Counted from the first letter of the stretch, positions 1 to 10,284 are shown. The stretch is DNA of 64,000 bases from Hymenobacter montanus (GCF_014699115.1 NZ_JACXAD010000009.1:124001-188000); one strand, 5' to 3'. Translations and numbers: made by a program. Notes: generated from the sequence alone by a model not told the origin.

Positions 1-195
1 AGAGGCTTCTACACCATTTGCTAACGCATTAATCTGGGTAGGAGTAGCGTTAGTTATAACGCTTTCTAAGCTGGGGTTATTGGGGTCCGTTACAGGGTCA
101 ATCGTAGTTGGATTACAACCAGACGCGCCTATTAGCACAGAAACTACTCCCGCTAATAGCAGGGTGCGTGGCTTTATGTTAGCTGAATTTTGCAT
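1..195 (-). CDS. SusD/RagB-family lipoprotein, 5' part only
   Basis: The first 65 codons of an outer-membrane lipoprotein; the rest lies beyond the window edge. A signal peptide ends in a lipobox (A-S-G-C, Cys about residue 27), followed by the Asp/Asn/Pro-rich start (DPVTDPNNPS) usual in RagB/SusD-type nutrient-binding proteins. The ATG is at 193-195, only 22 nt after the susC-like stop, so the two form one transcription unit. Family knowledge: SusD lids the SusC channel and captures substrate at the cell surface. The substrate cannot be read from the sequence. Confidence 0.8.
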   Translation of the reverse strand, partial: MQNSANIKPRTLLLAGVVSVLIGASGCNPTTIDPVTDPNNPSLESVITNATPTQINALANGVEAS

Positions 196-217
196 AAGGC
201 AATACAAAAGGACTTGG

Positions 218-3217
218 TTAGAAGCCTAACTGAAGAGTGAAGAAAACACGACGGGTAGATGGATACCCTACCACATCAACTTGAGCTTGCGTGTTGGTAG
301 AACCAAAGTTGGAAACTTCAGGATCATATCCCTTGTACTTGGTCCATGTCAATAGGTTGTTACCAGAGACTCCTACTCGCAGGCTTTTCACGAAATTGTT
401 GAATAAGCTAGCACGCAGTTCAGAAGGCAGCGAATAGTAAATAGAAGCCTCCCGCAAGCGCACGTAGCCGCTATTTTGGATGTAGTAGTCGGCTTTGAAG
501 GATTGACGGGCCTCTCCTAGCGGCACTACACTACCATCGGGCTGTGTGTAGGGTTCACTCCAATCTTTACTAGTACCAAAACCATCTTGGTTTGTCACCG
601 TGAGGTTGCTAGTATAGCTGTCTTTCTTCCAATGTAGCAAGAAGGAGACATCGAGATTTTTGAACAGCGTAAACGAGTTCAAGTATGACATTTGGAAGGT
701 AGGCTGTGCCTCACCGTAGCGCGTCAACAAGAAAGGAGTTTCGCTGGCCGGGAGATTAGGAGAACCATACCAACGAGTAGGCGATTCGTTAAGAGCGAAG
801 AAGGTAGTACCATAGTTGGAGCCAAAACCGGGGTTCAGGTTAGCGGTAGGTACAATGAGACGTGTTACCAGAGAACGGTTGAGCCAAAATTGCGTTGTCG
901 AGGTCCAACGAAAGTTAGTTGACTGCACAGGCGTTACACTCAATGACAGTTCAAGACCCCGGTTACGCAAATCCCCTACTGGGAAGGCTCGAATGGACTG
1001 TACCCCTGTGCCAGAAGCAGTGTTGTAGGTCTGGATAATATCGATAACCTTTTTGTTATACACTGTCGCTTCGAAAGACAGTCGGTTGTTGAAGAAGCCA
1101 AGGTCAATCCCCCCCTCCAACTCTGTAGCACGCTCCGGACCAATTTTAGGGTTTCCGACCAAAACTGATGGAATGAGACCTACGTAACCGCCTGTACTTA
1201 TGCTATTGAGCGGCGAGAACGTACTGTTGAAGAAGGCTACACCGCCGGTCTCACCATAAGCAGCCCGCAGTTTTACTTGGCTCACATTATTAATCGAGAA
1301 AAAATCGAACTTAGTCAGATTTAAGGCCAGTGAAACTTTAGGGAAAGCATACAACTTTTTAGGATCACCATTACGGCTGGACTTGTCGAGGCGAATCCCT
1401 CCTGTGGCAACAACGCGGTCTTGAAAATTGATTTCCTGCTGAGCCACGTATCCCACATCGGTTTCATCCTGAATGTTGGTGTTTTGCGTAACAATTGTGC
1501 CACGATCAGGCTGCAGTGGTCCTGGAGCTAAGTTCTGACCTTGGCTGAACTGCTGCTTGACGTTAAGCCCCAAACGGGTGGCACCTACCTGAGAAGAAAA
1601 GGCCAGGGAGCCAAGCTTCCAATCGTATGCCAGAAAGCTTTGTAAGTTATAGTTGAAGAATTGGTTACTTGCTACACGGGCCACGCCAGGGTTGGCAGAG
1701 CTTTGTTGCGACTGCAAGTCCGAAGGCAGCGCCAGCAGGGCCCCCGAGCCTGCATAATCAATACCACCTTGAACCGACAAGCGTAAGGAAGAGTTCTCGC
1801 TATCAATAATACGAATGGTAGTATTACCCGATGTCGTGACCCGGTTCGTGGTTTCTTCGTTGATAGCACGTTCAACAATGGCTAGTGGGTTATCACCAGT
1901 ACGTGGCGAGTCAGGAAATAATCCTGTTACAGGGTCTTTGTGCAGTTCATCATAGCTCCGGATAGAGAGCAAGTTATAGCCCACCGAAACCCCGTTGTTG
2001 TCGTTACCAAAAAAGCTACGACGATTAGTGGTGTTAAAGTACCCAGCACTTATACCCAGGTCGATGCGTGAACCAATTTTTTGATCCACATTCAGGCGAA
2101 CAGAACTGCGGGTATAATTGGTGTTTTTTACGATACCATCTTCGCGTGTATTAGAACCTGAGGCATAAAACTTAGTACGGTCGCTACCTCCCGAGATGCT
2201 CATGTTCGTATTACGTAGGAAGCCTATATTGCCGAAAACTTCTTTTTCGTAATCGTAGATCTTGCCACTAGCCTGTGCAGCAGCTAGTGCTGCTTTCTCC
2301 GCGTTAGCAGCGGGGCCAGTGCCGTCAACTAGAGTAATTTTTTCAGGTGTAAAGTCTTCGTGGCCAATATAGCGCTGAATACCCTGAAATCCAAGATCTT
2401 GGCTTATATTAATGGATGTTTGACCAGCCGCACCACGCTTGGTTTTAATAATGATTACGCCGGCGTTAGCCCGCTGGCCATAGATAGCCGCTGCACTAGG
2501 GCCCTTTAAAACCTCTATTGACTCAATGTCTGCGGGGTTCAAATCCGAAATCCGGTTTGTACCGTTATCTTGGGTTGTGCGGGTAGTGAGAGATGAGGCC
2601 CCTGTGAAAGCCGAGGAACCTGCACCATTACCAATTTCTTGGCTTACTGCATAAACGCCATCAATAATGTAAAGTGGTTGTACGTTACCGGTCAGAGTTG
2701 AAATACCACGTAATTGTACGGAGACCCCGCCGCCAGGTGCTCCGCTAGTGGAACTGATGTTGGCCCCGACAATTTTTCCGTTTAAGGCGGCATCTAGGGT
2801 TGCTGGGCGAGTGCTACCATACAGTTCTTGAGCGGAAACGCTGGCTACGGCATTAGCCAAGTTAGAGCGCTTCACTGTACTAGCCAAACCACTCACAACC
2901 ACCTCATCTAGTTGTTTTACATCAGTTGCAAGCCCTATGGTGAAAGTAGTATTATCGCCAATAGGTTGCTCAACTGAGGTGTAACCAATCGAACTAATTA
3001 TTAAGGTACTTGCTGAAGGCGGCACACTTAATGAGAAGCTTCCATCTGCGTTAGTAGCAGTTCCTAATGTTGTGCCCTTGACCTGAACTGTGACTCCGGG
3101 AAGCCCTTGGCCAGTTGCCCGGTCAGTCACTTTCCCGGACAGGGCTCGGTCTTGGGCATAAACCTGCTGCAACAGGCCGGTCATGAAGAGCATGACCATA
3201 CATAAAAGTTTTTTCAT
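218..3217 (-). CDS. SusC/RagA-type TonB-dependent receptor
   Basis: A 999-residue outer-membrane transporter. A Sec signal peptide (about residues 1-22, ending VYAQ) is followed by a carboxypeptidase-regulatory-like beta domain (about 25-105), a TonB plug with the SusC hallmark VLKGPSAAAIYG near residue 235, and a 22-strand barrel ending in a C-terminal Phe. I chose the ATG at 3215-3217 because the signal peptide begins there; the frame stays open upstream to 3289 but that extension is not signal-like. It is followed by the susD-like gene at 195. Import of an oligomeric nutrient is the family role; no glycoside hydrolase or peptidase is nearby to name the substrate. Confidence 0.93.
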   Translation of the reverse strand: MKKLLCMVMLFMTGLLQQVYAQDRALSGKVTDRATGQGLPGVTVQVKGTTLGTATNADGSFSLSVPPSASTLIISSIGYTSVEQPIGDNTTFTIGLATDVKQLDEVVVSGLASTVKRSNLANAVASVSAQELYGSTRPATLDAALNGKIVGANISSTSGAPGGGVSVQLRGISTLTGNVQPLYIIDGVYAVSQEIGNGAGSSAFTGASSLTTRTTQDNGTNRISDLNPADIESIEVLKGPSAAAIYGQRANAGVIIIKTKRGAAGQTSINISQDLGFQGIQRYIGHEDFTPEKITLVDGTGPAANAEKAALAAAQASGKIYDYEKEVFGNIGFLRNTNMSISGGSDRTKFYASGSNTREDGIVKNTNYTRSSVRLNVDQKIGSRIDLGISAGYFNTTNRRSFFGNDNNGVSVGYNLLSIRSYDELHKDPVTGLFPDSPRTGDNPLAIVERAINEETTNRVTTSGNTTIRIIDSENSSLRLSVQGGIDYAGSGALLALPSDLQSQQSSANPGVARVASNQFFNYNLQSFLAYDWKLGSLAFSSQVGATRLGLNVKQQFSQGQNLAPGPLQPDRGTIVTQNTNIQDETDVGYVAQQEINFQDRVVATGGIRLDKSSRNGDPKKLYAFPKVSLALNLTKFDFFSINNVSQVKLRAAYGETGGVAFFNSTFSPLNSISTGGYVGLIPSVLVGNPKIGPERATELEGGIDLGFFNNRLSFEATVYNKKVIDIIQTYNTASGTGVQSIRAFPVGDLRNRGLELSLSVTPVQSTNFRWTSTTQFWLNRSLVTRLIVPTANLNPGFGSNYGTTFFALNESPTRWYGSPNLPASETPFLLTRYGEAQPTFQMSYLNSFTLFKNLDVSFLLHWKKDSYTSNLTVTNQDGFGTSKDWSEPYTQPDGSVVPLGEARQSFKADYYIQNSGYVRLREASIYYSLPSELRASLFNNFVKSLRVGVSGNNLLTWTKYKGYDPEVSNFGSTNTQAQVDVVGYPSTRRVFFTLQLGF

Positions 3218-3275
3218 TTGACTATTTGGTTGGTGAGTGAGAAAGTGGAAACGAAGATTTAGGTGAGTCAAAAAG

Positions 3276-3283
3276 CAAGTATA
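3276..3283 (-). promoter_or_regulatory. Possible -7 element of the first susC gene
   Basis: TATACTTG on the minus strand differs by one base from the Bacteroidota -7 consensus TAnnTTTG and lies 58 nt before the susC ATG. The same octamer, within the longer word TATACTTGCT, occurs 57 nt before the susC gene at 5576. No clear TTTG -33 box is seen at the usual spacing. Confidence 0.35.
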
Positions 3284-3289
3284 CAGCAA

Positions 3290-3555
3290 AAACAGTGATT
3301 AGAGGCAGAAGCGCCCTAATTTAGCATTTTTCTTATAAATTAATGTCATCTAACCATCATATATTCATGTCAACTAGCTCACAGATTAAAACAGCTATAG
3401 AAACCTAAGGGGTTTGAATCAACGGAGCTAGTTAAAGGTCTCTTAAAGACTTAAGCTTCGCTGCTGGAAGTCTGTTTTAGACTAAAGGGAATCTTAAAGC
3501 TACAAAAGAAATCAAGAACAGGATTAAAGAAGATAAAAAGCACAGGAGCTGACTA
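3290..3555. other. Gene-free AT-rich gap
   Basis: Upstream of the minus-strand susC. I see no credible reading frame, tRNA or strong hairpin. It ends at a possible left end of a decayed insertion sequence. Confidence 0.5.
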
Positions 3556-4501
3556 GAGCCTTTGGCTTATAACTGCCTGATTATTTTTTTGGCACCTATC
3601 GCCTCTAATGCTGAGTTGGTCAGATTAGAATCGTCCGGAAAAGATGCTTCGACCATCTCAGAACCTGCTGAACTCATTAAGTACCTGGTAGCTAAGAAGA
3701 AACCAGGCAGCTTACTTCCTTTTTCTCCTCCGACCAAAAATGGACGAAACGGACCTGCTTGATTTCCAGTGGCATGTTACTCAAAGAACGCTGCCCGATA
3801 CGCGCCGCCAGTACGCACTGTGCTTGACTGTCAACGCCTTGCTCTACCTGACCAAAAGGGCTGATCAGTGGAGGCTCTTGCCGCGCGTTTTCGCATATTC
3901 CCGATGCTACTACTATTTTCGGCGCTGGCAGGCCACTGGGCGCTAGGCCGCGCTCAACCAATCCCTGGTGCGCCGCCATCGCCAGCGCGCCGCCGCTTCG
4001 GGCCAGGCCTCGCCCAGCGTGGCCGTGCTCGACGCCCACTATGGCAAATGCAGCGAGCGCTGCATGCTGGACAGGGGCCTTGCCGGGCACAAAAAATCCA
4101 GGACCGCAAGCGCTACCCACTCATCGACACTGGCGGCTTACGGCTGGCCATCAACGGCGGCAGCCACTGAAAACGACCAAACCGGGGGCTGGCAGCCCTG
4201 CAAAAGCGGCACGCGTAGCGCTTTGGACGCCTGGCGCTCGTGCTGGCCGATACCAGCTACGCCAGCCAGCCCCTGGAGTGGACGTAGGCTCACCGCGGCT
4301 GGGGCATGGAAACGGCACCCGGGCTCAATAGCACAACGGCATTTACACCAGTTCCCATCCGCTGGGTCCTGGAACACCCCAGTGGCTGGTTGCAAGGGGA
4401 CTGACGCCTAAGTCGAGACAACGAATGCTTGTCCACGGCAGCTGAAGTAACTCTATTTTTATCCAGCATCCGACACCTAATCCGTAAATTTTAACAGGCT
4501 C
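3556..4501 (+). pseudogene. Decayed IS5-family insertion sequence with broken transposase
   Basis: Translation from 3740 gives the usual IS5 transposase N-terminus (VNALLYLTKRADQWRLLPRV, then YYYFRRW). The matching remainder continues only by changing frame: a stretch from about 3960 resembles the catalytic core (SVAVLDAHYGK, then RKRYPLIDTGGLRLAI near 4100-4150) and is broken by stops and shifts. A candidate right end is ...TTTTAACAGGCTC (to 4501) and a candidate left end GAGCC starts at 3556, each flanked by TA. The left end matches the right for only about seven bases, so the boundaries are tentative. It cannot encode an active transposase. Confidence 0.65.
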
Positions 4502-4520
4502 TAAGAGAATATAGAATAAG

Positions 4521-4838
4521 TCATTCGGTATGTTTTGTCGGAGCTAATTTGGCGAGCCGTCTGAGCATCAACTTGCTTATGCAGACCTTGGTCCAGTCTT
4601 CACTGTTGCGTGGGTGGGTCTCCACGTCATGCTCGGTTAAGCGGCGGTACTGGCCCAGCCAAGCGAAGGTGCGCTCGACTACCCAACGGCGCGGCAGTAC
4701 GGCAAAGCCCTTTGCATTGGTGGGCTTGGGCACGAGTTGCACCCGCAGGCGGCCGCTTGCGCTGCCGCGTTCACCACTGGGCCGTGGTTGCGTCCGTCGC
4801 CCCAGAGCAAATAATGACGCGTGGCGGGCCGCGAGCAC
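4521..4838 (-). pseudogene. C-terminal fragment of a second IS5-like transposase
   Basis: The minus-strand frame contains the conserved end of IS5-type transposases: LVPKPTNAKGFAVLPRRWVV followed by ERTFAWLGQYRRL and a terminal LMLRRLAKLA. The N-terminal half and the first catalytic Asp residues are absent; upstream sequence to about 4940 gives only scrambled matches in other frames. It faces the remnant at 3556-4501 and differs from it, so these are two separate insertion events. Confidence 0.65.
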
Positions 4839-5009
4839 GAAACCAACTTGCGCAACAGTGAGGTTAGGGGTAAACTCTGTCTCTGCAACTTAATGTTGCG
4901 GCGGCTCGCTAAACGAACAATAGCCAAACATGACAAGTAATTTATCCTATCCCCTCTTGGACCACCGCCAAAAGTAAAGCTTCTATTCTATCATAGAGGT
5001 AGAGATAAA

Positions 5010-5304
5010 GTGCCCCTCACATACGCCCCCTTCATCATCATTGCCGTGCAAATCGAGCGCAGTCAGCTCATGAACAAGGAGCACGCCCTGCGCATGCTCA
5101 AATCGCGCCTCTACCAGCTCGAGATGGACAAGCGCCACGCCGAGCGCGACAAAGTCGAAGCCTCCAAGAAGCGCATCGACTTCGGCTCGCAGATCCGCAA
5201 CTATGTGCTCCACCCCTACAAGCTCATCAAGGACCTGCGCACCGACGAACGTGCAGAACGTGCCTGATGGGGACTTCGATGAGTACCTCATAATGGCTTT
5301 TTGA
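5010..5304 (+). pseudogene. prfB: Fragment of peptide chain release factor 2 (C-terminus), frameshifted
   Basis: From about 5040 the frame matches the end of RF2: AVQIERSQLMNKEHALRMLK, then GSQIRNYVLHPYKLIKDLRT. After LRTD (about 5250) the family sequence continues in the +1 frame (TNVQNVPDGDFDEYL, stop 5302-5304), so a small deletion has broken the frame. The peptidyl-tRNA hydrolysis GGQ region and the tripeptide anticodon domain are absent. The shift is not the programmed RF2 frameshift, which lies near codon 25. A functional prfB must lie elsewhere in the genome (inference). Confidence 0.8.
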
Positions 5305-5510
5305 TTCAACAGTAATATAGATCAAGCACGATTCAACTTGATTTAGCGCAAACATTAGCTTTAAGAAGGCTTATTTCGCTGAAATACAAAAGTTAAATTA
5401 GCTCAAAACGGGCATACCAACGCATCGCAAACAGTTGTTTAATGAACTGTTAACGTGCGGGCAACCTTATTTTCGAGTTCTTATTATAGAAACCTAACGA
5501 AAATTTGTGC
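5305..5510. other. Intergenic leader region before the second susC
   Basis: AT-rich stretch between the prfB remnant and the susC promoter candidate. No gene or recognisable RNA is seen. Confidence 0.5.
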
Positions 5511-5518
5511 TATACTTG
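5511..5518 (+). promoter_or_regulatory. Possible -7 element of the second susC gene
   Basis: TATACTTG (consensus TAnnTTTG with one mismatch) lies 57 nt before the ATG at 5576. It sits in the longer word TATACTTGCT, shared with the leader of the susC at 3217 at nearly the same distance. Confidence 0.35.
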
Positions 5519-5575
5519 CTATCTGTTTTCATAATCGTACCTTCTCTTTTCACTCACCATACATTTTAGTTAAGC

Positions 5576-8500
5576 ATGAAAAAATCATTACTGATGGTTT
5601 TTGCGCTTTTTATGGCCCTATTGCAGCAGGCCCAAGCGCAAGACCGTACCATCTCAGGCAAGGTAACCGACCGGGCCACTAACCAGGGCTTGCCAGGAGT
5701 AACGGTACTGGCAAAGGGCACTACAGTGGGCACTAGCACCAACTCCGACGGAGGTTTTTCTATCAGTGTGCCCCGTGGCGCAACCACATTGGTGTTTAGC
5801 TTTATTGGCTATGCTTCACAAGAACAGGCCATAGGTACCTCCAGCAACATTGATGTTGCCTTGGCTACCGACACCAAGCAGCTGAATGAAGTGGTGGTGA
5901 CTGCTTTGGGTATTGAGCGGGAAACAAAAAGCCTGGGTTATACCACTCAACAGGTACAAGGTGACGCCGTAGCGCAATCTGGCGAAACCAACATCGTGCA
6001 AGGCTTAGCAGCAAAAGTTGCTGGTGTACAAGTAATTGGTAGCGCCGGCGTACCTGGGGCATCCTCGAAAATTCTGATTCGTGGCAACAACTCATTTATT
6101 GGGAGTAACCAACCACTGTTTGTGATTGATGGAATTCCGCTTGATAATCAAACCAACGTGACTGAAGGGGCTGATTATCCCTTTAATGCCAACTTACAAG
6201 GAGTGGCTAACTCCAATCGAGCCATCGACATCAACCCGAACGATATTGAAACATTCAACGTCTTAAAGGGTCCGGCGGCCGCAGCCCTCTACGGGTCGCG
6301 AGCCGGCAACGGTGCCATCGTCATTACCACTAAGAGAGGCAAAGCTAATCAAAAAGCCACTGTCTCCTTCCGCTCGGAAGTTGAACTGACAGAAGTTAAC
6401 CGTCTACTCGACCGACAATTGAAATATGCGCAGGGCACGGGCGGTGGCAATCAACGCACTGCCACGGGCGCGGTGCGTACCCCTGTCTATAGCACTTATA
6501 CGCCCGGAAACGATGGCATCTTCGACCGCACCCACGCTTCTGATGATTCGGACGATAATGCTGGAACATCACAAGTCTGGGGCCCTACCAATTCCTCGCT
6601 CGGCATTACGCCGGTTGATAATGCGGCGAACTTTTTCAAAACAGGTGTTTCTTACACCAACGACCTATCCATCGCGGCTGGCAATGACCGGGGCGCGGTG
6701 CGATTTTCGCTGGGCCAATTGCACAACGACGGCATCGTGCCTAATACGAGCTTTAACCGGTATACCCTGCGCTTGACCGCTGATACTAAACTATCCGATA
6801 AGTTAACCGTGGGCAGTACCGTTAACTACATCAATTCTGGGGGCGTACGCGCCCAACAGGGTAGCAACACTTCGGGGGTGATGCTGGGCCTGATGCGGGC
6901 GCCAAGTAGCTTCGACTTGGCTGCTGGCTATAAATATGATAGCGGACCCAACAAGGGTTACCAGCGTAGCTATTTCCAAGGATACGATAACCCTTATTGG
7001 ACGGTGAATGAGAACCCTACTCGTGATGACAACAGCCGTATTATAGGCAACCTGACATTGACTTACAACCCTCTAACGTGGCTTCGCATCATGAACCGCG
7101 GCGGCGGGGACATTTACACTGACCGGCGCAAAGGCATCTTCGCATTATATTCAAACGGCAATCCTGGCGACTTGTCGGGTGAGATTCGCGAAAACACGAA
7201 ATATCACCGCGAACTCTATAACGACCTGACCGCCACGGGTTCATTTAACCTGACGGAGAAACTATTTGCTAGCCTTACGGTGGGCAATAATATCAACGAG
7301 CGGTATAATCAGAACGTCTTTGCTCGCGGCCAGCAATTGGCAGTGCCTGAATTTTATAATCTGAGCAACTCTGCTATCCGCTACGCCGACGAACAGACGA
7401 ATACCATTCGCAGCTTCTCCTACTTCTACGACGCTAACTTCTCGTTCAACGATCTATTATTTGTCGGTACCACAGGTCGCTATGACAATTTTTCCACGTT
7501 TGGCCCTAATGCCGGCGGCTTCTTCGCACCTTCTGTTAATGCTTCGGTTGTGCTGTCAGAACTGCCGGGCTTTAAGTCCATCGAGAACATCGCGAATTTT
7601 ATCAAAATCCGCGGAGCCATCGGCAAAGCAGGTAATGAACCGCCGTTTGGCATCACCCGCAATTACTTCGTAGCTCCTTTCTTCACCGATGGTTTCACCA
7701 ACGGGCTTTCTTTCCCCTATGCCGGCGTGAACGGTTCGGGTCTGTCGTCTGCTATCGGTAATTTAAAACTACGTCCTGAACAAGTGCTTTCCAGGGAAGT
7801 AGGTACCGAGCTACACTTGAACAAGGATAAAATCACCATTGATTTTACTTACTATAACAACCGCTCGACGGACCTCATCCTGAACCGTCCGATTTCCGCA
7901 GGCTCGGGCTTCACCAGCACCTATGAGAATGCCGGTTCAATTGCTAACCGCGGCATTGAGGTGGTAGTCGGCCTGAAGCCCTTCAGTTCTGAAAAGGGCT
8001 TCAACTGGAACATGCAGTTTAACTATACCCGCAACCGTAGCGAGGTATTGGCGTTGGCGCCGGGGATAACGCAGTTTGATTTAGAAACTGCCTTTACTGG
8101 CATTGGTTCATATGCCATCGTGGGCCAGCCTTATGGAGCGTTATTCGGAACGCGCTGGGAACGGGCTCCTGACGGGCAACTGTTAATCGGACCAGATGGC
8201 GTGCCCATCGTGGCGGCCCAAACCGGCAATATCGGTAACCCCTTCCCGCGCTACACCCTAGGTATCCGCAATACTTTCAGCTACCGGGGCCTAAGCCTGA
8301 CTGGGGTGATTGATATCCGTAGCGGCGGTCAAATATGGAATGGTTCTTACGGTCGCCTGAACCGCCTTGGTATTTCGAAAATAACGGAAGACCGCGAGCG
8401 CGACTACGTGATCCCGGGTGTACTAGCCGATGGCTCAACCAATACAAAAGCAATTCCTGCCTACACCTACTTCCAACGGTATCTCGGCGACAACGGCGGG

Positions 8501-8767
8501 GCTAACGAGCAGTTTGTGCAAGATGGCAGTTGGGTTCGCCTGCGTGAATTGACCTTAGCGTACAACTTTGGCTCCCCAAGCTTCCTGAGCTTTATGAAAG
8601 GCTTGGAAGTTTACGCATCGGGTACCAACTTATACCTGAAGACAAACTACCAAGGCATCGACCCGGAAACCAGTCTGACTGGCGCCGGCTCGAACGTCAC
8701 CGGCTTCGATTATTTCAACATGCCGAACGTACGCACGTACCGTTTTGGCCTGAAGGCGAACTTTTAA
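5576..8767 (+). CDS. SusC/RagA-type TonB-dependent receptor
   Basis: A 1063-residue outer-membrane receptor. Signal peptide about 1-21 (cut after QAQA), carboxypeptidase-regulatory-like domain about 24-105 starting RTISGKVTDR, linker EVVVTALGIER near residue 105, plug with VLKGPAAAALYGSRAGNGAI near residue 230, then a large barrel ending RFGLKANF. Length is typical for SusC. The ATG at 5576 places the signal peptide at the very start. The susD-like gene follows after 32 nt, so they are co-transcribed. Its N-terminal domain closely resembles that of the receptor at 218-3217, suggesting paralogues with different substrates. Confidence 0.95.
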   Translation: MKKSLLMVFALFMALLQQAQAQDRTISGKVTDRATNQGLPGVTVLAKGTTVGTSTNSDGGFSISVPRGATTLVFSFIGYASQEQAIGTSSNIDVALATDTKQLNEVVVTALGIERETKSLGYTTQQVQGDAVAQSGETNIVQGLAAKVAGVQVIGSAGVPGASSKILIRGNNSFIGSNQPLFVIDGIPLDNQTNVTEGADYPFNANLQGVANSNRAIDINPNDIETFNVLKGPAAAALYGSRAGNGAIVITTKRGKANQKATVSFRSEVELTEVNRLLDRQLKYAQGTGGGNQRTATGAVRTPVYSTYTPGNDGIFDRTHASDDSDDNAGTSQVWGPTNSSLGITPVDNAANFFKTGVSYTNDLSIAAGNDRGAVRFSLGQLHNDGIVPNTSFNRYTLRLTADTKLSDKLTVGSTVNYINSGGVRAQQGSNTSGVMLGLMRAPSSFDLAAGYKYDSGPNKGYQRSYFQGYDNPYWTVNENPTRDDNSRIIGNLTLTYNPLTWLRIMNRGGGDIYTDRRKGIFALYSNGNPGDLSGEIRENTKYHRELYNDLTATGSFNLTEKLFASLTVGNNINERYNQNVFARGQQLAVPEFYNLSNSAIRYADEQTNTIRSFSYFYDANFSFNDLLFVGTTGRYDNFSTFGPNAGGFFAPSVNASVVLSELPGFKSIENIANFIKIRGAIGKAGNEPPFGITRNYFVAPFFTDGFTNGLSFPYAGVNGSGLSSAIGNLKLRPEQVLSREVGTELHLNKDKITIDFTYYNNRSTDLILNRPISAGSGFTSTYENAGSIANRGIEVVVGLKPFSSEKGFNWNMQFNYTRNRSEVLALAPGITQFDLETAFTGIGSYAIVGQPYGALFGTRWERAPDGQLLIGPDGVPIVAAQTGNIGNPFPRYTLGIRNTFSYRGLSLTGVIDIRSGGQIWNGSYGRLNRLGISKITEDRERDYVIPGVLADGSTNTKAIPAYTYFQRYLGDNGGANEQFVQDGSWVRLRELTLAYNFGSPSFLSFMKGLEVYASGTNLYLKTNYQGIDPETSLTGAGSNVTGFDYFNMPNVRTYRFGLKANF

Positions 8768-8799
8768 AACTAAAGCTGCCGCTTTTATTCCTCATAATC

Positions 8800-10212
8800 A
8801 TGAAAAAGAAAGTTCTTTGCCTATTCCTTGCCACCGCTTTGCTCGGAAGTGGCGGGTGCAACAAGTTCACCAAGGATTACGACATCAGCCCCAATGCGCC
8901 GCTTGATACTACGCTACCGCTCCTGATGAGCGGCACCCAACTTTCCGTGATGACTACGTATACCGGCAACCTAGCACGGGAGGCCGGTATTTTTACGCAA
9001 CAGTTGGCGGGCACCGACCAGCAATATGCCACTTACGCCACTTACCTAGTAACGGAGTCGGATACCGAAAACGACTTCAATACGATTTATCAGGGCGGCC
9101 TCATCAACGCGCAGGAGATGATTAAGCGAGGCACCAATGAGAATTCACCCTATTACGTTGGCATTGGCAAGATATTGAAAGCTATGCTGCTAGGCATCGC
9201 TACAGACATATTTGGCGACGTTCCCAACCGACAGGCGCTTCGCGGGGGTGCTGGTTTTGAGGCTACCTCGCTGGAGTTGAACCCTACCTATGACACTCAA
9301 CAGGTGGTGTTGCAAGATATTCAGACCCTACTCTCGGAAGGAATTACGGAACTACAGAAGCCTGCCGCTGGCCTGCGGCCTGGTTCCGACGACTTTATCC
9401 ACCGCGGCGACGCGTCCTTGTGGGTGAAGACGGCATCCATTCTAAAAGCCCGCTACGCCAACCGGCTCAGCAAGCGTGATGCTGCGGGTTCCGCCACAGC
9501 GGTTTTGGCAGCCATCGACCAAGCTGGGCTTACCGGCAACACTGACGATGCTAACGCCGTCTTCACTACTAGCAACACTAGCCAGAATCAATTTTATGCC
9601 TTCAATCTGAACCGGCCAAACTATGTGAAGATGGGTGCCCGCTTGATAGATTTGATGAATACTCTTAATGATCCACGGCTGCCTTTCTATGCTACCCCTG
9701 CCAATGCGGCCGGAGACTATATTGGTACTCCTCTGGGCACCACCGAGACCGACGAGATTTCCGATATCGGCTCATTTTTTGCTTCGGTCAATTCGCCTGT
9801 GCCCATGGTAACGTATGTAGAAGCCAAACTGATTGAAGCGGAAGCGGCACTTCGCGCTGGCCAATCTAGCAGGGCCCAAACGGCTTATAGGGCAGCCCTC
9901 ACGGCCCACCTCAGCAAATTCAACATCAGCACAGCTCAGCAGAACACGTATCTGGCAGCTAATGGTACTCTAAGTGCTAATGCAGCGACGGCTCTGACTC
10001 AGATCTTGACGCAGAAGTACATTGCGAACTTCCTGCAGATTGAGGCGTGGAGTGATTACCGCCGCACCAAACAGCCCTCCTTAACGCGTGACCCGACCGG
10101 AGTTATCTCAACTATCCCTGAGCGCCTGCCCACCCCACAGGGTGAGCGCATTAATAACCGGAATGCGACGGTGGTTTCGGACTTGACGAGACCGGTATAT
10201 TGGGCACAGTAA
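8800..10212 (+). CDS. SusD/RagB-family outer-membrane lipoprotein
   Basis: A 470-residue SusD-like protein of the shorter SusD/RagB subgroup. The signal peptide ends in lipobox S-G-G-C (Cys 20), and the mature part starts NKFTKDYDISPNAP. A helical TPR-like body and the C-terminal EAWSDYRRTKQPSL motif, common near the end of this family, are visible. It is expected to sit on the cell surface as substrate-binding lid of the SusC encoded just upstream. It ends 24 nt before a strong terminator, closing the two-gene operon. Confidence 0.92.
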   Translation: MKKKVLCLFLATALLGSGGCNKFTKDYDISPNAPLDTTLPLLMSGTQLSVMTTYTGNLAREAGIFTQQLAGTDQQYATYATYLVTESDTENDFNTIYQGGLINAQEMIKRGTNENSPYYVGIGKILKAMLLGIATDIFGDVPNRQALRGGAGFEATSLELNPTYDTQQVVLQDIQTLLSEGITELQKPAAGLRPGSDDFIHRGDASLWVKTASILKARYANRLSKRDAAGSATAVLAAIDQAGLTGNTDDANAVFTTSNTSQNQFYAFNLNRPNYVKMGARLIDLMNTLNDPRLPFYATPANAAGDYIGTPLGTTETDEISDIGSFFASVNSPVPMVTYVEAKLIEAEAALRAGQSSRAQTAYRAALTAHLSKFNISTAQQNTYLAANGTLSANAATALTQILTQKYIANFLQIEAWSDYRRTKQPSLTRDPTGVISTIPERLPTPQGERINNRNATVVSDLTRPVYWAQ

Positions 10213-10235
10213 GGCTGTGTCGCAGTCACTATGAA

Positions 10236-10284
10236 GATGGAACAAAAAACCTGACCCAGGTGGGTCAGGTTTTTTTGTTCCATC
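10236..10284. terminator. Rho-independent terminator after susCD
   Basis: An almost perfect inverted repeat: arms of about 23 nt around a two-base centre, with a GC core CCTGACCCA/TGGGTCAGG, an A-run on the left and a seven-T run on the right. The flanking runs mean it could work in both directions; the gene it serves is the susD on the plus strand. Confidence 0.85.

Noticed and set aside
3562..3762. 66-residue frame before the first IS remnant
   Set aside because: No family match, and it lies in a probable IS left end and gap.
5250..5304. +1 shift in the prfB fragment as the natural programmed RF2 frameshift
   Set aside because: The programmed site lies near codon 25 with an SD-like CTTTGA context; this shift is near the C-terminus and the rest of the gene is missing.
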